Shown: piece by piece, positions 9,276-17,709 of the stretch
Position numbering within the stretch: position 1 is the first letter of the stretch
Layout: each line of letters begins with the position of its first letter
Source of the DNA: Pseudarthrobacter phenanthrenivorans
Lineage (GTDB): Bacteria > Actinomycetota > Actinomycetes > Actinomycetales > Micrococcaceae
Assembly (NCBI RefSeq): GCF_000813845.1
Contig: NZ_JWTB01000005.1
Span: 124,001 to 188,000, forward strand
Direction: 5' to 3'
Length of the DNA stretch: 64,000 nucleotides
Position numbers and translations under genes: made by a program
The notes under the pieces: generated by a model
The model's input: only the letters and a program-made list of their open reading frames with translations
Told to the model about the DNA's origin: nothing
The model's database searches: none

Positions 9276-9338
9276 CATCGTCAAACCTGGACAACACGCG
9301 ACCGGCCAAAACAGCACCACAGCTAAGGAATTTTGCAC

Positions 9339-9413
9339 ATGAAGCGAGCACCTCACGCTCCCAACGCCGGAAACCCGCGGCGCACCCACGACCACGGCGG
9401 AGAGAACAAATGA
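9339..9413 (+). CDS. Possible 24-residue coupled leader peptide
   Basis: A short frame begins at ATG 9339 with AAGGAA about 8 bases upstream, and encodes a 24-residue basic peptide (MKRAPHAPNAGNPRRTHDHG and four more residues). Its stop overlaps the start of the SDR gene exactly as in the other coupled genes of this operon (ATGA). This suggests a leader that feeds ribosomes to the SDR start. Peptides this short occur by chance, so the claim rests on the ribosome site and the overlap only. Confidence 0.35.
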   Translation: MKRAPHAPNAGNPRRTHDHGGENK

Positions 9414-10159
9414 GCCTCAAGGATCAGGTGGTACTGGTAACCGGGTCGAGCGGGGGAATCGGCGACGCCGCCGTCAGCGCCCTCACAGCAGAAGGCGCCA
9501 TCGTCATAGGCGCCGACCGTTCCCCGAAAGAGGACCAGAACCTAAAGGCGTTCTACCCCCTCGACATCACCTCGGAACAGCAATGCGCAGCTACGATCCA
9601 GGAAATCACATCCAAACACGGTCGCATCGATGTCCTCATCCACGCAGCCGGAGTACTCGGCCCCACCCCCGGCATCATGGAGACCACCACTGAAGAATTC
9701 GACTCCATCTTAAGGATCAATACCTCCGCGACCTTCACGATGGTACGGGAGACCGCAAAGTCAATGCTCGAAACCGGCACCGCCGGCGCCATCGTGGTCC
9801 TATCGTCAGTTGCAGCAAAGGAATCACGGCTCAACTACCTGCCTTACAACGCGAGCAAACTCGCCGTCCTTCACATAATGTGGTCCTTTGCCGAACTGCT
9901 CGGGCCCAACGGCATCTCCGTAAACGCCATCGCCCCGGGCCCGGTGAACACACCCATGTGGGCACAATTCGCCAAAGACTCCGGTCCGGACGCAGCCGCC
10001 AACCGTGCCAAGCGTGCCGCACAACTTCCAATGCGCCGGTTCGCCGAACCCGACGAAGTCGCCCGCGCCATCCTCTTCCTCGCCGACCCCGACAACCGCT
10101 ACATCACAGGGGTTTCCCTCGACGTGGCAGGCGGAGCACACCTGGGAATTGGAACCTAA
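9410..10159 (+). CDS. SDR family NAD(P)-dependent oxidoreductase
   Basis: This 249-residue classical short-chain dehydrogenase has the cofactor motif TGSSGGIG (residues 11-18), the NAG-equivalent position HAAG, the catalytic Ser in VVLSSVAAKES and the catalytic YNASK. The C-terminal sequence RYITGVSLDVAGGAHLGIG is typical of the family end. It probably interconverts a hydroxyl and a keto group on an intermediate of the upstream pathway. An apparent second ribosome site, GGAGAG, lies close before the ATG. The next gene is about 140 bases downstream, with no recognisable element between them. Confidence 0.92.
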   Translation: MSLKDQVVLVTGSSGGIGDAAVSALTAEGAIVIGADRSPKEDQNLKAFYPLDITSEQQCAATIQEITSKHGRIDVLIHAAGVLGPTPGIMETTTEEFDSILRINTSATFTMVRETAKSMLETGTAGAIVVLSSVAAKESRLNYLPYNASKLAVLHIMWSFAELLGPNGISVNAIAPGPVNTPMWAQFAKDSGPDAAANRAKRAAQLPMRRFAEPDEVARAILFLADPDNRYITGVSLDVAGGAHLGIGT

Positions 10160-10300
10160 AACGACCCGACAAAGGTCTTCCAACAGGCCATCGCCCAGAG
10201 CTGACATACCCGGCCTGACACCTCCCATCCAACATTGACGCTTCAAGGCTGCTTTCATCGGAGACGAGTGGGAAGTCCTTGACCACCAAGGAGACACTGA

Positions 10301-10753
10301 ATGCGACACCATCACACCGCCCTGCACGTTACGGACATGGAGCGCAGCGCGCGATTTTACGTGGATGGCCTCGGCCTAACCCGCTTGGACGCCTGGACGT
10401 CGGGGCCATACATCGGTGAGCTGTACGGCCGTCCCAACGTACAGGTCAGAGCCATGCTTCTCGCTACCAATGACGGATCCTTCCGGTTGGAACTTGCCCA
10501 TGCCGAGCCTCTACTGCCCGCAGTTGACCCATCAAAGGCGCAACCGGGCACGGCACACCTTGCCTTCACAGATATTGATGTACGGCAGGTTTACGCCAAG
10601 ATGACAGCGCTTGGTTACGACGCCGTATCCGAACCAGTTGCCCCGACCTCTGGTCCAATTGCAGGCGGATGGCTTGTCTACCTACTCGATCCAGACGGAA
10701 ATCGGGTGGAACTCATTCAAGCGCCCGACTGGCAAAATGCTGACCAGACGTGA
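10301..10753 (+). CDS. VOC family protein (glyoxalase-like)
   Basis: This 150-residue single-module glyoxalase/bleomycin-resistance-fold protein has paired beta-alpha-beta units. HHHTALHVTDMERSARFYVDGLGL at the start and YLLDPDGNRVELIQ at the end are hallmark segments. The first-unit His, the internal His in GTAHLAF and the final Glu match VOC metal ligands. AAGGAGAC lies about 7 bases upstream of the ATG. It closes the plus-strand carbohydrate module and is unrelated in detail to the VOC protein at 1178-1744. Confidence 0.88.
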   Translation: MRHHHTALHVTDMERSARFYVDGLGLTRLDAWTSGPYIGELYGRPNVQVRAMLLATNDGSFRLELAHAEPLLPAVDPSKAQPGTAHLAFTDIDVRQVYAKMTALGYDAVSEPVAPTSGPIAGGWLVYLLDPDGNRVELIQAPDWQNADQT

Positions 10754-11295
10754 AACGCTCCTGCTGAATTCGGCTTTTTGGAGCCGGCCCACTATCGTCG
10801 CGTCAGGCTCCCACGCTGCAGCCGGTAGCAGAGATCCCGTCAACATATTGCCGCTAGGACGGGCGCTCCTCGGCCTGCTTCATTGAACGGCTTATTGCCG
10901 AATCTGGGAGGGCAAATAGTAGGTGTGGACAATGTCAACACTCTTCGTCTTGGACTGTTGTTCAGAGCTGTCGTATTGCTCCAGATTCCGCATGTTTGCG
11001 CGGATCCCGAGTAGTTGCAAGGCCTGGAAGACAGTTCGAGTCCCACCTCGGGCAGGACAGGTCGCCTCGTCAGAGGCGATCTTGCGTCTAACCTGTTCAC
11101 GAACCTTGCGGGTTGCGTCGCTCTTACGGCTGGTTCCCGAGTTTTGGCCTAGCTGCCGCGTTGGCCTATCCAAGTGTGTGGTGGCCGGTCCAGAACTCTG
11201 GCTGCCGATATAAAAGCTGCCATCGTTACCTGTGGAACTCGCGCGGCGGGCAGCCGGGAACTCCTGCAATGAAGGCCGGATAGCTCGTCTGGAGG
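10754..11295 (+). other. 542-base gap between convergent units, possible gene remnant
   Basis: No convincing gene fills this stretch. Base composition is less GC-skewed than its neighbours, and both strands carry only odd, cysteine- or arginine-rich frames. On the minus strand, around 10990-11110, the translation contains VREQVRRKIASDEATCP and then GGTRTVFQALQLLGIRAN, which faintly recalls the start of IclR- or GntR-type regulators. A decayed regulator is possible but not shown. I see no clear terminator with a T-tract after the VOC gene. Confidence 0.3.
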
Positions 11296-12114
11296 TTATG
11301 CGGTTCCTTGGTTCGCGGGCTCTGCCGCTGTCCGGGCCGCGAATCCCAGGCTCCCGGGATCGACGGAGATCATCCCGCCGTCGACGGGGATGACGGCTGA
11401 GGTGATGTAGGAGGCTTTGTCCGAGAGAAGCCAAGAGATGACCTGGGCTATTTCGGTTGCTTCGGCGGGTCTGCGGGCCGGAACGAAGGATGTGGCAGTC
11501 CGATAAGCCTCTTCAGGACTCAGACCCAGATCCGCCCCGTACTCCTTCATTTCCATGTCCGCCATCTCAGTCCGGGTCCAGCCGGGGCAAATCGCATTCG
11601 CCCTGACACCCAACGGGCCGTAGTCCACGGCAATGGACTGCATGAGCATCGTCAGCCCCGCCTTGCTTGCACTGTAGCCGGCAATTCCACGTGTAGCCCG
11701 CAGCGCCGCCGCCGACGCGACACCGACGATAGCTCCGCGGGATGCCAGCAGGTGCGGCAGCGCTTTGCGTGCGAGCCGGAAGGGCCCTGTGAGGTTGGTA
11801 CTCATCATTTCGTCCCAGGCCTGATCTGTCAGTTCCCCAGCTGATCCCGTCCGCACGACCCCGGCGTTCAGGACCAGTCCATCCAAGGATCCGAACCGTT
11901 CGAGGGCCGACTCAACCAGCTTCGTAACATCAGATTGGGTGTAAGTATCCGCCACCACTGGAACTGCCCCGGTTTGGTCGGCAATCAATTGCAAGGGTTC
12001 GGGACGCCGGCCTGAAATGATTACTTCCCATCCGTCGGCCCGGAGTTGATGGGCCGTTGCGCTCCCAATTCCGGATCCTCCTCCTGTGACTATGGCTACT
12101 GGTTGATTGCCCAC
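11296..12114 (-). CDS. SDR family oxidoreductase
   Basis: This 272-residue short-chain dehydrogenase has the cofactor motif TGGGSGIG, the NAG motif (LVLNAGVV), a catalytic Ser in VGVASAAA and the active-site YSASK. I chose GTG 12114 because AAAGGAG stands 7 bases upstream and the protein begins directly before the first beta strand. It lies downstream of the aldehyde dehydrogenase on the same strand, but a strong hairpin separates them, so its expression may be partly independent. The substrate is unknown. Confidence 0.9.
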   Translation of the reverse strand: MGNQPVAIVTGGGSGIGSATAHQLRADGWEVIISGRRPEPLQLIADQTGAVPVVADTYTQSDVTKLVESALERFGSLDGLVLNAGVVRTGSAGELTDQAWDEMMSTNLTGPFRLARKALPHLLASRGAIVGVASAAALRATRGIAGYSASKAGLTMLMQSIAVDYGPLGVRANAICPGWTRTEMADMEMKEYGADLGLSPEEAYRTATSFVPARRPAEATEIAQVISWLLSDKASYITSAVIPVDGGMISVDPGSLGFAARTAAEPANQGTA

Positions 12115-12155
12115 TCTGGCTCCTTTGGGTTTGGTTGGAGATGTCGACCTTATTT

Positions 12156-12199
12156 AAAGGAGTGATACCCGCGCTTCAGCGAGCGGGTATCACTCCTTT
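12156..12199 (-). terminator. 17-bp perfect stem-loop after the aldehyde dehydrogenase gene
   Basis: Bases 12156-12172 pair perfectly with 12183-12199 around a 10-base loop. The stem starts AAAGGAGTGATACC on the plus strand. On the minus strand it lies 11 bases after the aldehyde dehydrogenase stop and ends in CTCCTTT, while on the plus strand it is followed by TTTT. It is a likely transcription terminator or attenuator between the aldehyde dehydrogenase and the downstream SDR. Confidence 0.7.
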
Positions 12200-12209
12200 T
12201 GCAGGTGGT

Positions 12210-13619
12210 CTAGCCGTTGATGACCTGCGGGACGCCGAGGTGCTTGAGCCCTTCGACGCCGAATTCCAGACCGTAGCCTGACTGCTTGGCGCCGCCAAAG
12301 GGGATACGTGGGTCGACGGCGCCGTGCCGGTTGATCCATACGGTCCCGGCTTCGATGCGGGCGGCGACTTCGCGGGCTGTTGCCGGGTCGGAGGACCAGA
12401 CGGAGGCGCCGAGGCCGACGTCGAGGGCGTTTGCTTTCTGGATTGCTTCGTCGATGGTGCTGTAGCGGATGATGGGCAGGGCGGGGCCGAACTGTTCTTC
12501 GGCGACCAGGGGGTTGTCGTTGTCGATGTCCGCCACAAGCGTCGTGGGGTAGAAGTAGCCGGGCTGGTCCCTGTCCGGGTTCCCGCCGAGGAGGATGCGT
12601 GCTCCGGAAGCCCTCGCTGCCTCCACAAGGTTCGCTACGACGTCGTACTGTGCCTTGTTCTGCAGTGGACCCAGGACGTTGTTTTCGTCCAGGCCGTTGC
12701 CCATCGGCATGGCCTTGGCGACGGCGGTGAGTTCGTCGCAGACGGCGTCGTAGATGTCGTCGTGGACGTAGAGCCGCTTGAGCGCGGCGCAGGTTTGGCC
12801 GGTGTTGATGAAGGCGCCCCAGAACAGACCTTCGGCGATGGTCTTGGGATCGGCGTCGGGCAGGACGATGCCGGCGTCGTTTCCGCCCAGCTCCAGCGTG
12901 AGCCGCTTGACCGTATCGGCGGAAGACTTGATGATTTCCTTGCCGGCTGCGGTGGAGCCGGTGAACATCACCTTCCCGACAGCCGGGTGCTCGGCCAAAC
13001 GGGCGCCAACGGTCCGGTCACCGGAGATGCCGGTCAGAATTCCTTCCGGTAGCTCCTCGTTGATGACCTTGAGCAGTGCCAGGACGGAGAGCGGGGTCAT
13101 TTTTGATGGTTTGACCACGACGGCGTTGCCCATCCGCAGGGCCGGCGCGATCTGCCAGGTGGTGATCATCATGGGCCAGTTCCAAGGACCGATGGCTCCG
13201 ACGACGCCGATGGGCCGGTAGTGCAGCTCTGCGCGCGTTTCGCCGTCGTCCACGACGATTTCCGGCTCCAGCGGCGTGGTGGCGGCAGCCCTCAGCCACG
13301 CGGCGCAGGCGCCGACTTCGAAGCGGGCATTGGGGCCGTTGAGGGGTTTGCCCTGCTCGCGGGAGAGCAGCTGGGCGAGTTCTTCGGCGGAGCGTTCGAC
13401 GGCGTCGGCTGCTCTTAGGAGCGCGGCGGACCGGGCGTCGTGGCCCGTCGCGGCCCATGCCGGCTGCGCTGCGACGGCTGCGGAGACGGCCTGTTCCAGG
13501 TCCTCGAGCGTGTGGACGGGTGCTTCACCAACCGCGGTGCCTGTGGCGGGATCGAAAATTGTCCGGGATTCACCATTCTGCGGAGCGAGGCTGGCAAGCA
13601 GGGATTCATAGGTTTCCAA
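12210..13619 (-). CDS. NAD(P)-dependent aldehyde dehydrogenase
   Basis: This 469-residue aldehyde dehydrogenase oxidises an aldehyde to an acid. Visible are the oxyanion Asn in PWNWP (Asn147), the general base Glu243 in TLELGGNDAG and the catalytic Cys277 in NTGQTCAAL, plus the Rossmann glycine motif FTGSTAAGKEI. I chose TTG 13619 because GAGGAG ends 6 bases upstream. The first in-frame ATG (13727) would overlap the preceding SDR gene by 62 bases and add a disordered proline-rich tail. The gene follows an SDR in the same operon, fitting alcohol to aldehyde to acid. The substrate is not evident. Confidence 0.92.
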   Translation of the reverse strand: METYESLLASLAPQNGESRTIFDPATGTAVGEAPVHTLEDLEQAVSAAVAAQPAWAATGHDARSAALLRAADAVERSAEELAQLLSREQGKPLNGPNARFEVGACAAWLRAAATTPLEPEIVVDDGETRAELHYRPIGVVGAIGPWNWPMMITTWQIAPALRMGNAVVVKPSKMTPLSVLALLKVINEELPEGILTGISGDRTVGARLAEHPAVGKVMFTGSTAAGKEIIKSSADTVKRLTLELGGNDAGIVLPDADPKTIAEGLFWGAFINTGQTCAALKRLYVHDDIYDAVCDELTAVAKAMPMGNGLDENNVLGPLQNKAQYDVVANLVEAARASGARILLGGNPDRDQPGYFYPTTLVADIDNDNPLVAEEQFGPALPIIRYSTIDEAIQKANALDVGLGASVWSSDPATAREVAARIEAGTVWINRHGAVDPRIPFGGAKQSGYGLEFGVEGLKHLGVPQVING

Positions 13620-13665
13620 GGGGTACTCCTCTTCGAGCAGGGACGCTCCCTGCAGTGTTATCGGG

Positions 13666-14445
13666 TTAGGTTGAGGGGCTGGCGGTGAAGTCAAGTGAGG
13701 GCTGTGCCGAGCGGGCGATGTAGCCAAAGTCGGCGATCAGGGTTGTGCCGTTGACGGGGGAACTGACGGGTGAGGCGAGGAACAGGGCGTGTCCTGCGAT
13801 CTGCCGGGGTTCGATGACGGGAAGGCCTGAGCCGGCGAAGCCGTCGTCGAAGCCGAGGTCTGCGCGGGACATGGGGGTGTCCACGATGCCTGGGCACAGG
13901 CAGTTGAACCGGATCGGTGGGTGGTCCACGGCGAGTGCCTTCGTTAGCATCACCACTGCCCCCTTGGATGCGGTGTAGGGGGCCATGCCTTCGTAGGCGA
14001 CGAACGCTGAGTCCGAACCGAGGAACACCATGGACGCCACGGCGCTGTCACGCAGTAGGGGGACGCAGTACTTGGCAAGCAGGAAGTTCCCGCGGACGTT
14101 GACTGCCATGACACGGTCCCAGTCCTCGGCGGACACGTCTGTTGCGTTTTGTCCCACCGGGCCGGAGATACCGGCGCAGGCAATGACGGAGTCCAGTCCA
14201 CCGTAGAGGTCCTCCACCGCTTCGGCGAGCATCCGGACATCTGCTTCGACGGTGAGATCGGCCTGGGCGAAGGAAACCTGGCGTCCGTCGTTGCGGAGCT
14301 GTTCTGCCGCGGCGGCGCCGTCGGGGTTGCGGTCGACGATGAGGATGTTTGCGCCCTCGGAGGCCAGAAGGTCAACGCAGGCCCGGCCTATCCCTGATTC
14401 GCCGCCTGTCACCATGACCACGCGGTCACGCAGCTGGATATCCAT
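13666..14445 (-). CDS. SDR family oxidoreductase
   Basis: This 259-residue short-chain dehydrogenase has VTGGESGIGRACVDLL as the nucleotide-binding motif, CAGISGP at the NAG position, a catalytic Ser in FLGSDSAFVAYEG and the active-site YTASK. It lies between the MoaF-like gene and the aldehyde dehydrogenase and is in the same orientation, so it probably feeds that enzyme. Its C-terminus is close to the ribosome site of the aldehyde dehydrogenase. Confidence 0.9.
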   Translation of the reverse strand: MDIQLRDRVVMVTGGESGIGRACVDLLASEGANILIVDRNPDGAAAAEQLRNDGRQVSFAQADLTVEADVRMLAEAVEDLYGGLDSVIACAGISGPVGQNATDVSAEDWDRVMAVNVRGNFLLAKYCVPLLRDSAVASMVFLGSDSAFVAYEGMAPYTASKGAVVMLTKALAVDHPPIRFNCLCPGIVDTPMSRADLGFDDGFAGSGLPVIEPRQIAGHALFLASPVSSPVNGTTLIADFGYIARSAQPSLDFTASPST

Positions 14446-14552
14446 TAAAAGTCTCCGTTTCTTTGGTTGCCGGCTGCGCGCTATTGCCGGTTGGGCTCGT
14501 TGCCCTTTGCCCGGGGATGTCCGGCGCAGGTCCCGGACACCCCCTGCCGGGG

Positions 14553-15353
14553 CTAGTGCTTGTTGGTGTCCTGGGGGTACTCGGTGGTGTTCAGAACGCT
14601 GAGCCGGGAGTTGAAGGGCAGGATGACCGGTTCTTTGGCAGGGTCATCCCAGCCGAACATGCGTCCGATGGAGCGCTGTTCGCGCAGGTCCACAAGCAGG
14701 ACAGCGTCAACGCACATGACTTTTTCGGTCCAGAAGAAGATGAAGAGATCCTCTGCTGCTTCCCACGTCATGCACCGGTCGGTGTCCGCCAGGCCCGCCT
14801 CGCCGCCGCGGACGCAGTTCCAGGTGAAGGTGCCTGGATTCAGATAGATGTGTTCGTAGGATTCGACGTCGCTGTAACGGTAGAAGATCCGCTTGCCGAC
14901 CAGCCCGGACGAGCGTTCGTGCCGTGCCGCTGAGCCGTTGCTGTTGGTTTGGCTGAAGTCGGTGGTGCTCCGGGTGCGGTCGCCCGCGAGAACGAAGCGC
15001 GATACGCCGGAGGTCACCGCGCCGGTGTTCCGGTCCCAGATAATGGTGACGTTTTCTGCTGCGGGCCCCTCACCCCGGACGGAGTCGATGATGAAGATCC
15101 CGGGCCGGGCTTCGATGGCTTTGTAGCCTGCTGTTGCGCTGGTCTTCTCCTGGCCGCGCTGCGTGGTCCAGGTCAGGGAGGATTCGGTGTCGAAGGTGTA
15201 CTCATCGACACCGTCTTCGGCCGGGATGCTCAGGGCGGTCCCGGTGAGGGCGTGCGAGGCGGGGAGTGTCTGGTCGCCGAAGCCTTCGAGCATGGCGGAA
15301 ACCGGGGGCCACTCCTCTTCGGGGATGTAGTCCTGAATGTCGGTTGAAGTCAT
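14553..15353 (-). CDS. MoaF-like protein (MoaF N- and C-terminal domains)
   Basis: This 266-residue protein resembles MoaF, a beta-barrel-type protein first seen beside monoamine-regulon genes in Klebsiella. The N-terminal half (residues about 25-125) and the C-terminal half (about 155-260, with RIFYRYSDVESYEHIYLN and DRCMTWEAAEDLFIFFW) match the two MoaF domains. ATG 15353 follows AAGGAA and starts directly before the conserved region; a longer frame adds basic filler. No biochemical function is established for the family. Neighbouring permease, SDR and aldehyde dehydrogenase suggest a role in breaking down an amine or amino alcohol. Confidence 0.75.
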   Translation of the reverse strand: MTSTDIQDYIPEEEWPPVSAMLEGFGDQTLPASHALTGTALSIPAEDGVDEYTFDTESSLTWTTQRGQEKTSATAGYKAIEARPGIFIIDSVRGEGPAAENVTIIWDRNTGAVTSGVSRFVLAGDRTRSTTDFSQTNSNGSAARHERSSGLVGKRIFYRYSDVESYEHIYLNPGTFTWNCVRGGEAGLADTDRCMTWEAAEDLFIFFWTEKVMCVDAVLLVDLREQRSIGRMFGWDDPAKEPVILPFNSRLSVLNTTEYPQDTNKH

Positions 15354-15402
15354 GGTGTGTTCCTTGTTCTTTTTATCGTGTGGGGACAGGTTGTACGGCT
15401 GG

Positions 15403-16857
15403 TCAGCCGATGACCGCGGCGAAGTTGATCGAGGGCTTTTGTGCTCCCCGGGCGATTCCGGCCACGAAGAAGAGGGGGATACCGAGCAGAAGCCAGCGTG
15501 CAACGCCGCCGGCGCCGCCGAGCAGGGCGTCGTAGTTATCCAGCGTCAGGTATCCGATGACGATGAATGCGAGGAATGACAGGGAGGGTGCGATGACCGT
15601 GACCCAGAGGTTGTCCCGCATGCCGTTCCTGGCGAAGAAGAGCACTATCGCGGCTGAGGTCACCAGCAGGATGGTGATGAAGCCGGCTGTTCCCAGGGCG
15701 ACGAACCAGGAGAAGACGGTGGTGATGGGGTCGGCTCCTGCGAGCAGGAAGATGCTGTTGACGGCGAGGACGACGACTCCGTTGATGAACCCGGCCACGT
15801 GCGGGGCCCCGGTCTTGGAGACGGCGGAAAGCTTCTGAGGCAAAGCGCCGGCGCGGCCAAGGGAGAAGAGGTAGCGGGAGAACATGTTGGCGAGGCCGAG
15901 GAGCATGGCCAGGAAGCTGGTAACTACCAGGATCTGCATGGTCATGCTCAGCCAGTAGCCTGCGCTGGTCTCGGCCACGTCGAAGATCATGCCGGCGGGG
16001 TTGTCCGTGGCGACGGTCTGGATGTTGTCGATGCCGATGGCGCCGCTGATGGCCCATGTGGACATAGTGTAGAAGATGCCCACGAAGGCGATGACGAAAT
16101 AGGCGGCGCGGGGAATAGTGCGGCGGGGTTCTTTTGCTTCTTCGGCGAAGACGACCGTTGCTTCAAAGCTGGTGAAGCAGGCGAACGCAAAGAGCAGGGA
16201 GATTCCCAGGCCGGGTCCGAAGACGTTGGAACCATTGAAGCCCTCGAAGGTGAAGATGCTGATGCCCTTTTGGGCGATGAGGGACACCACAAGGGCAGCG
16301 ACTGCAAAGGCCTCGCCGACAATGAGAACTCCCAGCACTTTGAGGCTGGCGTCGACTCCGCGCATGGTCAGCGCGGTCACTACTGCGAGCAGCACGGCGA
16401 TCCAGAGGTAGACCGGGATGTTAAGACCGGTGATTCCTTCAATCAGGAGCTGGGCGAAGACGCCGAACTGGGACCACAGCCCGATTTGCAGGCTGAGGTA
16501 GGTCACGATGGCAATCCCAGCACCACCGGTCGCCCATTTCGTTCCGAGCCCTTTGGCCATGTATGCGACAAAACCACCGGCGTTGGTAATGTACCGGCTC
16601 ATTCGGAGGTAGCCGACGGAGAAGAGGGCAACAAGCAACGCAGCAATAACGTAGATGACCGGTGTTCCGGCCCCAGAGGCAGAGAATAGGACCGGACTGG
16701 CGCCCACCACGGCAGCCATGGGCGCTGCCGCGGCAATGGCGAAAAAGGCAATGGCAAGGACGCCAAGTTTGTTGGCTCTCAAACCCATCGGACCGGCGGA
16801 GTCCCCGCGCTCTTCCAACCCAATGCTCGTCGGTACGTCGACTGATTCTTGATTCAT
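15403..16857 (-). CDS. APC family amino-acid/amine permease
   Basis: This 484-residue integral membrane transporter has about 12 hydrophobic segments. The opening GLRANKLGVLAIAFFAIAAAAPMAAVVG and the GISLLFAFACFTSFEATVVFAEEAKEPRRTIPRA region (split here for reading: SFEATVVFAEEAKEP then RRTIPRA) are characteristic of the amino acid-polyamine-organocation superfamily. ATG 16857 starts a short acidic N-terminus before the first helix; longer readings add an unlikely basic leader. It is the first gene of the minus-strand operon with MoaF, SDR and aldehyde dehydrogenase, so it probably imports the nitrogenous substrate of that pathway. Confidence 0.9.
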   Translation of the reverse strand: MNQESVDVPTSIGLEERGDSAGPMGLRANKLGVLAIAFFAIAAAAPMAAVVGASPVLFSASGAGTPVIYVIAALLVALFSVGYLRMSRYITNAGGFVAYMAKGLGTKWATGGAGIAIVTYLSLQIGLWSQFGVFAQLLIEGITGLNIPVYLWIAVLLAVVTALTMRGVDASLKVLGVLIVGEAFAVAALVVSLIAQKGISIFTFEGFNGSNVFGPGLGISLLFAFACFTSFEATVVFAEEAKEPRRTIPRAAYFVIAFVGIFYTMSTWAISGAIGIDNIQTVATDNPAGMIFDVAETSAGYWLSMTMQILVVTSFLAMLLGLANMFSRYLFSLGRAGALPQKLSAVSKTGAPHVAGFINGVVVLAVNSIFLLAGADPITTVFSWFVALGTAGFITILLVTSAAIVLFFARNGMRDNLWVTVIAPSLSFLAFIVIGYLTLDNYDALLGGAGGVARWLLLGIPLFFVAGIARGAQKPSINFAAVIG

Positions 16858-17000
16858 GCGATGGCTCTTTCGGGAGTGCACGGGCGTTGGGCCGGTGCGG
16901 GAGAAATGGTGCCCCTGTTTCTGCGCGTCAGTGCGCCGAACAATCCGGGGAAGAAGCTGATAGCAATCGAGCAAAGCTGTAAGTGACCTCGGCCACACCA

Positions 17001-17024
17001 AGAACTATACGTTTGTATAGTTCT
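17001..17024. promoter_or_regulatory. Perfect palindromic operator between permease and TetR genes
   Basis: AGAACTATAC (17001-17010) and GTATAGTTCT (17015-17024) form perfect 10-bp arms around GTTT, and the symmetry extends a further ACC/GGT outside after one mismatch. It lies 50 bases before the TetR start and about 145 before the permease start, in the divergent promoter region. Palindromes of this form are the usual target of TetR-family dimers, so self-regulation plus control of the permease operon is the natural reading. Confidence 0.8.
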
Positions 17025-17073
17025 GGGTGTCAACGTCTCCCTGTCGATCAGTTGCGGGAACTAGACTTAGTGG

Positions 17074-17709
17074 ATGACCCAGCCTCAGTCTTCGATCCGC
17101 TTGCCCTACGGGGATGGACGCGAAGCATTGCTCTCGGCAGTCATTGCCGTGGTGGGGGAGCGGGGGCTGAAGGGGATCAGCTATCGTTCGGTAGCGGGCC
17201 GTGCCGGCGTCAACCACACCCTCATCCGGCACCATTTCGGCTCGATCGAAGGCCTCCTGGCTGCCACCATGGAATGGGCTGTACAACGGTCAATTGAAGA
17301 GACCGGCCTTGAGCGGATCGCCGACTTTGACGACGATTTTGCCGACTCGCTCATCAAGACAGTGTCCGCCGAGCCGGAACTGCAACTCTTCCAATTTGAG
17401 ATGCTGCTGGAATCCCGGCGAAACCCGGAGGTGCGGCGCCTGGTGGAACGGCTTTACGCCAACTACATGCGGACTGTTGAAGAAGCTCTACAGCAGCGGG
17501 GCCTGCCCGCAGACAACGCGGTTGCCCTTGCCATCTTCGCTGCACTGGATGGTCTGATGCTCCAATTCCTGACCATCAGCGATCCCGTAAAGATCAGGGC
17601 CGCAGTTATTCAAGTTGGTCGCATGGTTGCCGCCCTGGAAGAACCCAACGCCAGCTCCCGTCGGACCGCGCGTGAGCTGCAGCAAGTACCGGATGCGGGA
17701 AGCCGATAG
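17074..17709 (+). CDS. TetR family transcriptional regulator
   Basis: This 211-residue regulator has an N-terminal helix-turn-helix (ALLSAVIAVVGERGLKGIS, then RSVAGRAGVNHTLIRHHFGS, about residues 14-55) in the TetR pattern, followed by an all-helical ligand domain. It is transcribed away from the permease-MoaF-SDR-aldehyde dehydrogenase operon with a perfect 24-bp palindrome in between. It is therefore the likely repressor of that operon, released by the transported substrate or a product. The inducer is unknown. Confidence 0.9.
   Translation: MTQPQSSIRLPYGDGREALLSAVIAVVGERGLKGISYRSVAGRAGVNHTLIRHHFGSIEGLLAATMEWAVQRSIEETGLERIADFDDDFADSLIKTVSAEPELQLFQFEMLLESRRNPEVRRLVERLYANYMRTVEEALQQRGLPADNAVALAIFAALDGLMLQFLTISDPVKIRAAVIQVGRMVAALEEPNASSRRTARELQQVPDAGSR

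Noticed and set aside
10892..11434. 180-codon minus-strand frame in the gap before the SDR
   Set aside because: Its first part overlaps the SDR coding sequence in another frame and is Arg-rich filler; only a short segment looks protein-like, so it is noted as a possible remnant and not a gene.
12156..12199. End of an insertion element (long inverted repeat)
   Set aside because: The arms are separated by only 10 bases with no transposase nearby; the terminator reading is simpler.
13020..13688. Several open frames antisense to the aldehyde dehydrogenase
   Set aside because: They lack motifs and mirror the GC-rich codons of a well-supported gene.
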